Of a stretch of 64,000 nucleotides of DNA, positions 58,326 to 64,000 are shown piece after piece. The stretch comes from Martinezella calliandrae. GTDB taxonomy: Bacteria > Pseudomonadota > Alphaproteobacteria > Rhizobiales > Rhizobiaceae. The notes beneath the pieces are model-generated. The model saw only the letters and a program-made list of their open reading frames with translations, searched no databases and was not told the origin of the DNA. Location of the stretch: contig NZ_JARFYN010000003.1 in NCBI RefSeq assembly GCF_030272695.1, forward strand, positions 145,524 through 209,523. The letters run 5' to 3'. Made by a program: the position numbers and the translations under genes. Position 1 is the stretch's first letter; each line of letters begins with the position of its first letter.

Positions 58326-60002
58326 TCACTTTCCAAGATAGCCGCGGACCACGGGATGCCGGAACAGGCCGGAGAGGATGGCAAATGCTGCGCCGAGGCC
58401 TATGCCGAACACGGCGCCGGCGATCAATCCGGCCACCATCATCACCTTCCGGCTCGGTCCGTCCGCCGTCAGCGGCGGTTCGGCCTCGGAGATGACACGG
58501 ATATTGCTCTGTGACAAATCCTGCGCGTCGCTCGTCTGACCGGAACGCTTCAGCAGCGTCTCGTAGACCTCTCGGGCAGCGGCGGCCTTGCGCTGCAATT
58601 CATTGAGCGCAACCAGCTTGCCCGACGTATTGACCTGCGATGCCTTCTGCACCGCCAGTTCCTTGGCAATATCCTGCTCAGCCTTCTGGGCTTGCTCGTA
58701 ATCGGCACGGGCCGAGGTCGTCTGCCTCCGCAGTTCACTGCGAATTTCGGTGGCGAGGCTGTCGAGCGAGGATTTGGCCGCGAGCAGCCGGGGGTGACGG
58801 GCGCCGAGTTGGCTTTGCAGGCTGCCGACTGCGGCGGCGAGCGTCGCATACTGCTGACGCAGACTGCCGAGTGATGCGGACGTCACCGTCGTCGTCGAAG
58901 AGCCGTTCGAAACGACGTCCTCGAAGCTCAGCTTATCGGCGGCATCTGTGCGCGCCTTTGCCTCGATAGTCTTTTGCTCGGCGGTCAACAGCATGTCGTT
59001 CAACGCGGTCAGGCGCTTGTCGGAAATCAGATTGCCTTCGACGGCGACCATATCGTTGTCGGCACGGTAGGTCTCGACTGCTTTTTCAGCGGCAAGCACC
59101 TGACGGCGCATATCTTCCAGCCTACCATCGAGGGCGGTATTACTGGTCTGATAGCTGTTCGCTGCAGCCTTGCTCTCTTCCTCCATGAAGGAGGTGACAA
59201 GCTGGTTGGCGATCTTGGCCGACTTTTGCGGATCGCGCGTCGTCACCTTCACTGTCACGACATAGGTGCTTGCCTCGCGGGCAATCTGCGCGGCTTTCGC
59301 CAGCGTCGCGGTCGCCACGAATTTTGCCGCATCGCCGGTGGCGCCGCCGTTGAATTGCGGATCCTGATCAAGCTTCAATGCATCGACGACCCGGCCAAGC
59401 ACCTTGCCAGAGGAAAGGATCTGGGTCTGGCTGTCGATCATCGTCAGGATCAGTTCCGGCGCGGTGGGAGCGGCCTGGGGGCCATCGGAGCCTCCCACTT
59501 GGCGAGGGTCGAAATAGAGGCTGGTTTCGGCCGTGAATTTCTGCGGCAGCAGCGGGATGAGTGCGGCGCCGAGCACCGCCCCGACCGCCGCAAGCGCAAG
59601 AACCAGCAGCTTCTTCGCCCAGATCGACCGGACGGCGGAGCGCAAGTCAAGTAGCGGCGCATCGTTCGCGGCCATCGGTGCCTGCGAAACCGCTTGCGGC
59701 GCGGCGACGACTGCCGGTTGCGGCGCGACGACGACTGCCGGCTCGACTATCGAGGGTGCCGCGACAACAACAGGCTCAACGATTGGCTCGATCTCGCGAT
59801 GCACCTCGCCACGGCTGTGGATTGCCTGCTCTACTGAACTAGCTGGTTCCTCGGCCACAACGGGCCTGACCTCATGGACAAAGTCCCTTGGGCGTACCAC
59901 CGGGCTGCGCAGGCGCAAGTCCCCACGCTGTCCTTCGGACGGCTCGGTGCTGCGCCAACCCGGAAGTTGGCCCGGTCGCTTGCTTCGTTCCAATGAGCTC
60001 AT
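58326..60002 (-). CDS. Wzz/GumC-type polysaccharide chain-length and export protein
   Basis: A 558-residue protein. An N-terminal 120-residue extension rich in Pro, Val and Ala, with repeated VVAAP-like and IVEP-like units, precedes the first membrane helix (about 130-150). A long periplasmic coiled-coil region follows (about 240-500), then a second membrane helix near the C-terminus (about 525-545). No Walker motifs are present, so it lacks the tyrosine-kinase domain of Wzc/ExoP types. It probably sets polymer length in the export complex of this locus. It is divergent from the GH5 gene. Confidence 0.85.
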   Translation of the reverse strand: MSSLERSKRPGQLPGWRSTEPSEGQRGDLRLRSPVVRPRDFVHEVRPVVAEEPASSVEQAIHSRGEVHREIEPIVEPVVVAAPSIVEPAVVVAPQPAVVAAPQAVSQAPMAANDAPLLDLRSAVRSIWAKKLLVLALAAVGAVLGAALIPLLPQKFTAETSLYFDPRQVGGSDGPQAAPTAPELILTMIDSQTQILSSGKVLGRVVDALKLDQDPQFNGGATGDAAKFVATATLAKAAQIAREASTYVVTVKVTTRDPQKSAKIANQLVTSFMEEESKAAANSYQTSNTALDGRLEDMRRQVLAAEKAVETYRADNDMVAVEGNLISDKRLTALNDMLLTAEQKTIEAKARTDAADKLSFEDVVSNGSSTTTVTSASLGSLRQQYATLAAAVGSLQSQLGARHPRLLAAKSSLDSLATEIRSELRRQTTSARADYEQAQKAEQDIAKELAVQKASQVNTSGKLVALNELQRKAAAAREVYETLLKRSGQTSDAQDLSQSNIRVISEAEPPLTADGPSRKVMMVAGLIAGAVFGIGLGAAFAILSGLFRHPVVRGYLGK

Positions 60003-60211
60003 GTCAGACTTTCATGCGGTCCGCCGGCAGGTCCTGCCCGCAGATGCCCGGAGTTTAGAAATGTTTGGCTAACGGAACATTAAGGACGTTCCCAGGAAGT
60101 CCCATGGCAAACGGCGGCAGAAGGCCCGCCAAGTTCGTCTCTTCATCAATATTCAACGGGCAAGCCTCTACGAAACGGGCTCACTGGCGACGGGGAAGAA
60201 CAGGAGCTTGC

Positions 60212-61288
60212 ATGACCCCACTCGTTAAGAGATTGCTGCGCCGATCGCTCGCCGCAATGGTTTTGTTCGCCTCCGCCGCAAAGGCCGATGCCGGATTTGC
60301 CGCTGAGCTCTGCTATCGAGGGATCAATCTCTCCGGCGCCGAATATGGCGATCGCAGCGGCGTGCTCGGTACCAACTATACCTACCCATCGGAAGGCACG
60401 GTACGCTATTTCGGCAATAAGGACATGAATGTCGTCCGCTTGCCCTTCCGCTGGGAGCGGCTGCAGCCGGTGCTGGGACAATCCCTCGATGGCGAAGAGC
60501 TGCAGCGGCTCAAGGATGCCGTCGACCTCATTCAAAGGAACGGTATGGCGGTGATCCTCGATCCGCATAATTTCGGCTATTACGACAAGGGCCAGCTGAC
60601 GCAGGCGCCGGCGACCACTCGCGCCTTCGGTGACTTCTGGGCCCGCCTCGCAGTCGAATTCGCCAATCAGAAGGGTGTGCTCTTCGGCCTGATGAACGAG
60701 CCGCACGATATCAAGCCCCCCGACTGGCTGGAGGCAGCCAATACAGCCATCCGCAGCATTCGCACGGTTGGCGCCCGTAACCTCATTCTTGTGCCCGGCA
60801 CGAATTGGACCGGCGCATCGAGCTGGGCGACCGATAAGCTCGGCGGCGGCGCAAACGACACCGTCATGCTTGGCGTCAAGGACCCTCTGGATTTCTACGC
60901 ATTCGAGTTTCACCAGTATCTCGATGCCGACAGCTCCGGTACGCATTCCGTTTGCGACGGCACCGACCAGGCCAACCAAGGCCTGACCGATGTCACGTCC
61001 TGGCTGCGCAAGAACGGGAAGCGCGGTTTTCTCGGCGAATTCGGTGTGGCGGCAAACGAGCCCTGCCTCGACGGGCTGAAACAGGTTTTCGACGTGATGG
61101 CGGACAATAGCGACGTGTGGCTCGGCTGGACCTATTGGGCCGCCGGTGACTGGTGGCCACCGCAGGAGCCATTGAACGTGCAACCGCATGGCGGCAAGGA
61201 CCGGCCGCAGATGAAGGTGATCACCGCCGCCGCCGGCAAGAAGACGCCGCTTGCGCCGGCCTGCGCCAGCGTCAAGCCAGCAGGCTGA
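60212..61288 (+). CDS. Secreted GH5 endoglucanase
   Basis: A 358-residue glycoside hydrolase. A signal peptide (about 1-28, ending ADAGFA) precedes a GH5 barrel. The acid/base Glu is in LFGLMNEPHDIK and the nucleophile Glu is in FLGEFGVAANEP. The early motif RGINLSGAEYGD is family 5 like. It cleaves beta-1,4-glucan. The ATG at 60212 has AGGAG six bases upstream. In a polysaccharide locus it may trim or release the polymer the locus makes, as with cellulases in EPS/cellulose operons. Confidence 0.9.
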   Translation: MTPLVKRLLRRSLAAMVLFASAAKADAGFAAELCYRGINLSGAEYGDRSGVLGTNYTYPSEGTVRYFGNKDMNVVRLPFRWERLQPVLGQSLDGEELQRLKDAVDLIQRNGMAVILDPHNFGYYDKGQLTQAPATTRAFGDFWARLAVEFANQKGVLFGLMNEPHDIKPPDWLEAANTAIRSIRTVGARNLILVPGTNWTGASSWATDKLGGGANDTVMLGVKDPLDFYAFEFHQYLDADSSGTHSVCDGTDQANQGLTDVTSWLRKNGKRGFLGEFGVAANEPCLDGLKQVFDVMADNSDVWLGWTYWAAGDWWPPQEPLNVQPHGGKDRPQMKVITAAAGKKTPLAPACASVKPAG

Positions 61289-61381
61289 TCGGTCGAAACG
61301 GACGGGCGGATAGCGCTTTGTGGCGAATCACGGCGCTGCTATGGTTACGCCGGCCGATGGATGCGGCAGCCTGGACATTTG

Positions 61382-62626
61382 ATGAAAAGCCTCACGGACC
61401 AACAGCGCATCGATTACCCGATCCTGGCGATCACGCTGTTTTCGGTGCTCTACAACTGCATCCTCGCCTATATCAACCACAACATCATGCCGCTTTCCGT
61501 CTCACATGTCGTGCTCTGCGAAGGCATTATGATGCTCTCCAGTGTCGCCTATCTGTTGAAAAGGGGCATCTATGAGGAGGATCTGCCGATCTTCCTGTAT
61601 CTGATATTCACTCTGGTCGTCACGGTCTATGTCACCGTCCTGAACCGCGTGCCCTTCATCGACCAGTTCCGCAACGTGCTGATCATCGTCGCCTTCGCCG
61701 GTATCGGCAGTTGGGCGAGCGAGCAGACGGTGAAACTGGCGTTCCGCATCGGCTGTTTCTTCGTGCTGCTGTTCCTGGTTTGCGAGATTATCAGCACGCC
61801 CTTCTATGTCAGCCTGTTCCATCCCGGCCAATATTTCGAGAATACCCGCGGCATCAAGCAGGCAAGCTTCAACAATACCGGCCTCTTTGCCAATGCGCTC
61901 GGTTTCGAGGGGCGCTTTTCCTTCGGGCTTATCAACCACCGTTCCTCATCCATTTTTCTGGAGCAGGTATCGCTCGCCAATTTCTGCGGCGTCATCGTCA
62001 TCTATCTGCTCTCGTTCTGGCCGAAGCTCGGCAGGATCGAGAAAGCGCTGTTCGTCTCGACGGTGGTGCTGATCCTGCTCACCAACGATACGCGCACGAT
62101 GCTGATCTTCTCCTGCGTTAGCATCATCGGCTATTTCGCCTTCCCGAAAATACCGAAAGCCTTCGATCTCATTTTGATGCCGCTGATTATCCTGATCGGC
62201 TTCTTCGTGCATTTCATGAAGCCGGAGGAAGTGGGCGACAATTTCACCGGCCGTGTCGGCGTCACGATTAAGAAGATGTTGGATCTCGATTTCCAGGCGA
62301 TCCTCGGCCTGGATATTACGCGCATCGGGGAATTCGCCGACAGCGGTTATGTCTACCTCATCTACGGGTCCACGATCTTTGGCCTGATCATGTTCTGGCT
62401 GTTTGTCTGCCTTTATCCTGCCGGCACAACGCCTGCACAAAGACGTTGCGCTCATTCACTCTCTCTTTTCATTTTTCTGAATATGATGATCGGCGGCACG
62501 GCGATTTTTTCCATCAAGATCGCCGGGCTGCTCTGGCTGCTGATCGGTTATATGCGCGTTTCTGAAAAGCCGCGTACCGCCCGGGCGCAGCCGGCAAATG
62601 TGGATGGCAGCAGAGTGCCGGGCTGA
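61382..62626 (+). CDS. Wzy / O-antigen ligase-like polymerase
   Basis: About 414 residues with ten to eleven hydrophobic segments and a large polar loop (about 160-190) holding FENTRGIKQASFNNTG and the LINHRSSSIFLEQ motif. A later loop has NDTRTMLIF. The layout matches Wzy/O-antigen ligase/ExoQ-like enzymes that polymerise lipid-linked repeats in the periplasm. ATG codons at 61361 and 61382 are both possible; the latter begins MKSLTDQQ. It sits 93 bases after the GH5 gene and 38 bases before the acyltransferase. Confidence 0.85.
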   Translation: MKSLTDQQRIDYPILAITLFSVLYNCILAYINHNIMPLSVSHVVLCEGIMMLSSVAYLLKRGIYEEDLPIFLYLIFTLVVTVYVTVLNRVPFIDQFRNVLIIVAFAGIGSWASEQTVKLAFRIGCFFVLLFLVCEIISTPFYVSLFHPGQYFENTRGIKQASFNNTGLFANALGFEGRFSFGLINHRSSSIFLEQVSLANFCGVIVIYLLSFWPKLGRIEKALFVSTVVLILLTNDTRTMLIFSCVSIIGYFAFPKIPKAFDLILMPLIILIGFFVHFMKPEEVGDNFTGRVGVTIKKMLDLDFQAILGLDITRIGEFADSGYVYLIYGSTIFGLIMFWLFVCLYPAGTTPAQRRCAHSLSLFIFLNMMIGGTAIFSIKIAGLLWLLIGYMRVSEKPRTARAQPANVDGSRVPG

Positions 62627-62664
62627 CCTTGCCTTGCGTCGGCCGCGGCCGCATGAGGATCGGG

Positions 62665-63687
62665 ATGCTTGTTCAGTTGCAGTATCTGCGCGCCATCGCC
62701 GCGTTGATGGTCGTCTATTTTCATTCCGTGCTGCAGGTGCAGAAAGTCAATTCCGGCTTCGACTCGCAATTCCATCTTTTCGGCGAGACCGGCGTCGACA
62801 TCTTCTTCGTATTGAGCGGCTTCGTCATGTGGCTGACGACAGCGGGCCGCGAAATGCGCCCGCTCGATTTCTATCGTCGCCGCATCCAGCGCATCGTGCC
62901 GCTTTATTGGCTGGCGACACTGTTTTCCGCCGCCGTCGCGCTCATTGCGCCGTCGATCCTCAAATCGACCGTGTTCAACATTCCGCACCTTGTGGCTTCC
63001 CTGCTGTTCCTGCCCTGGCGCAATGCCGCCGATCCCGAGCTCGTCGCACCCGTCGTCATCCCCGGCTGGACGCTGAACTACGAGATGTTCTTCTATCTCG
63101 TCTTCGGCCTGTTGCTGCTCGTGCGTGAAAAATGGCGTCTCTATGCTCTCTTCGGGACGATGACGGCTGTCATCCTCACCTGCCGCCTGTTGCCGGTGAC
63201 GACGGCCACCACGGTCTATGGCGACCCGATCATCTATGAATTCCTGGCAGGCGTCGTCCTCGCCAAGCTTTACCTCGAAAAAGTGCTGCTGCCGCAGGCC
63301 GTCGCTTGGCCCGCCCTGGTGGTTGGATTCGCCTTCCTGCTGATCAATGAAACGCTCTGCGATGCCAGCATGCGCGCTTATATGTGGGGCATTCCGGCCG
63401 TCGTCATTCTCTGCTCGGCCGTCTCGATCGATTTTTCCAAGCGGCCGGTCATCGGCTGGCTCAGCTATCTGGGTGACGCGTCCTACAGCATCTACATCAC
63501 CCATGCCTTTACGCTGGCACTCATACGTGTCGTCTGCGGCGTACTGAAGATCGATATCGTGACGCATGGATCGGTCTTCGTCAGCGCCTGCATCGTCGGT
63601 TCGGCGATCGGCGGCGCGATCGTCCATGAGCTCACGACACCCAGCCGCTGGGGGAAATGGAAAAAGAAGCAGGCGGCCATCGCCTGA
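62665..63687 (+). CDS. Acyltransferase family 3 (ExoZ-like)
   Basis: A 340-residue protein with about ten hydrophobic segments. The family hallmarks are LQYLRAIAALMVVYFHS with its key His, TGVDIFFVLSGFVMW, and FYRRRIQRIVPLYW. It acetylates sugars of an exopolysaccharide or lipopolysaccharide at the inner membrane. The ATG at 62665 follows GAGG; an ATG at 62653 adds four residues. It closes the polysaccharide cluster on the plus strand. Confidence 0.9.
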   Translation: MLVQLQYLRAIAALMVVYFHSVLQVQKVNSGFDSQFHLFGETGVDIFFVLSGFVMWLTTAGREMRPLDFYRRRIQRIVPLYWLATLFSAAVALIAPSILKSTVFNIPHLVASLLFLPWRNAADPELVAPVVIPGWTLNYEMFFYLVFGLLLLVREKWRLYALFGTMTAVILTCRLLPVTTATTVYGDPIIYEFLAGVVLAKLYLEKVLLPQAVAWPALVVGFAFLLINETLCDASMRAYMWGIPAVVILCSAVSIDFSKRPVIGWLSYLGDASYSIYITHAFTLALIRVVCGVLKIDIVTHGSVFVSACIVGSAIGGAIVHELTTPSRWGKWKKKQAAIA

Positions 63688-63880
63688 ATTGTTTCTCATC
63701 GATCTACAGCTGCTTTCACTCAGAACGACGGGGATACGCGGCTGAAAGGCGCAATGGGAACGGAATTTTCCGCCACCTATCTTAAGCTCAGTCGCCAGGA
63801 ATGGACGGGGAGGTTTCCCCTCAAGTTCGATTGCTATATGCGAGCGGCGAAACGACGAGCCGCCTTACGAGGGAAGAGAC

Positions 63881-64000
63881 ATGAAGAGCTATGTTCTACG
63901 GGTATCCTGCAAATCGACGCGCGGGATCGTTGCGGCGATAGCGAATTATCTGGCCGATCAAGGTTGCAACATCGTCGACTCCAGCCAGTTCGACGATCTC
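63881..64000 (+). CDS. purU: Formyltetrahydrofolate deformylase, N-terminal part (cut by window edge)
   Basis: The first 40 codons read MKSYVLRVSCKSTRGIVAAI and then the ACT-domain segment YLADQGCNIVDSSQFDD, which is the start of PurU. The enzyme hydrolyses 10-formyl-THF to formate, supplying formate for purine synthesis. GGGAAGAG precedes the ATG. The rest lies beyond the window. Confidence 0.9.
   Translation, partial: MKSYVLRVSCKSTRGIVAAIANYLADQGCNIVDSSQFDDL

Overview
This 64 kb window is ordinary chromosomal DNA from an alphaproteobacterium of the family Rhizobiaceae, most likely Rhizobium sensu stricto. The reasons are the high GC, the infC-rpmI-rplT-pheS-pheT block, a membrane-bound ferritin (MbfA) gene behind an Irr-type operator, Rhizobium-style intergenic palindromes, a CtrA-like box, and several small secreted proteins of rhizobial type (BA14K-like and others). 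There is no integrase, transposase, phage gene or CRISPR array.

Layout. 1-3.5 kb: a three-part lipid-linked glycosylation set (GT-C membrane protein, divergent GT2 and GtrA). 3.5-10.4 kb: small-molecule metabolism (two aldo/keto reductases, Gfo/Idh oxidoreductase, isochorismatase-like hydrolase with a GlxA/AraC regulator, GNAT, LysR). 10.5-19.2 kb: a GntR/UTRA regulator, then a giant alpha-2-macroglobulin and its partner PBP1C. 19.3-25 kb: translation genes on the minus strand (pheT, pheS, rplT, rpmI, infC), with infC appearing to start at ATT. 25-29.4 kb: alpha/beta hydrolase, BTLCP transglutaminase-like protein, mbfA and a group III truncated hemoglobin. 29.4-40.6 kb: an EamA transporter, an HDAC-family deacetylase, a frameshifted HAD gene, XRE-cupin plus GNAT, tenA, lepA, a CcdA remnant, a GFA protein, a glutamine amidotransferase, a SelW-like protein and a phosphomannomutase. 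tRNA-Leu(CAG) follows at 40.6 kb.

41.7-54.4 kb is the most interesting stretch: a catabolic island with a GH20 hexosaminidase, an SDR, a MurR/RpiR regulator, RidA, a SnoaL-like protein, an M81/MlrC-type hydrolase, a DSD1/D-threonine-aldolase-like PLP enzyme, a complete sugar ABC importer and a Gfo/Idh dehydrogenase. Two of its promoter regions carry similar TGAAA/TTTCA inverted repeats. I infer uptake and breakdown of an amino-sugar conjugate carrying a D-amino or hydroxy-amino acid; the substrate is unknown.

54.6-63.7 kb is a surface-polysaccharide locus: GT25, a FlaA1/CapD-type nucleotide-sugar enzyme, a Wzz/GumC-like protein without a kinase domain, a secreted GH5 endoglucanase, a Wzy/O-antigen-ligase-like protein and an acyltransferase 3. 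The window ends inside purU.
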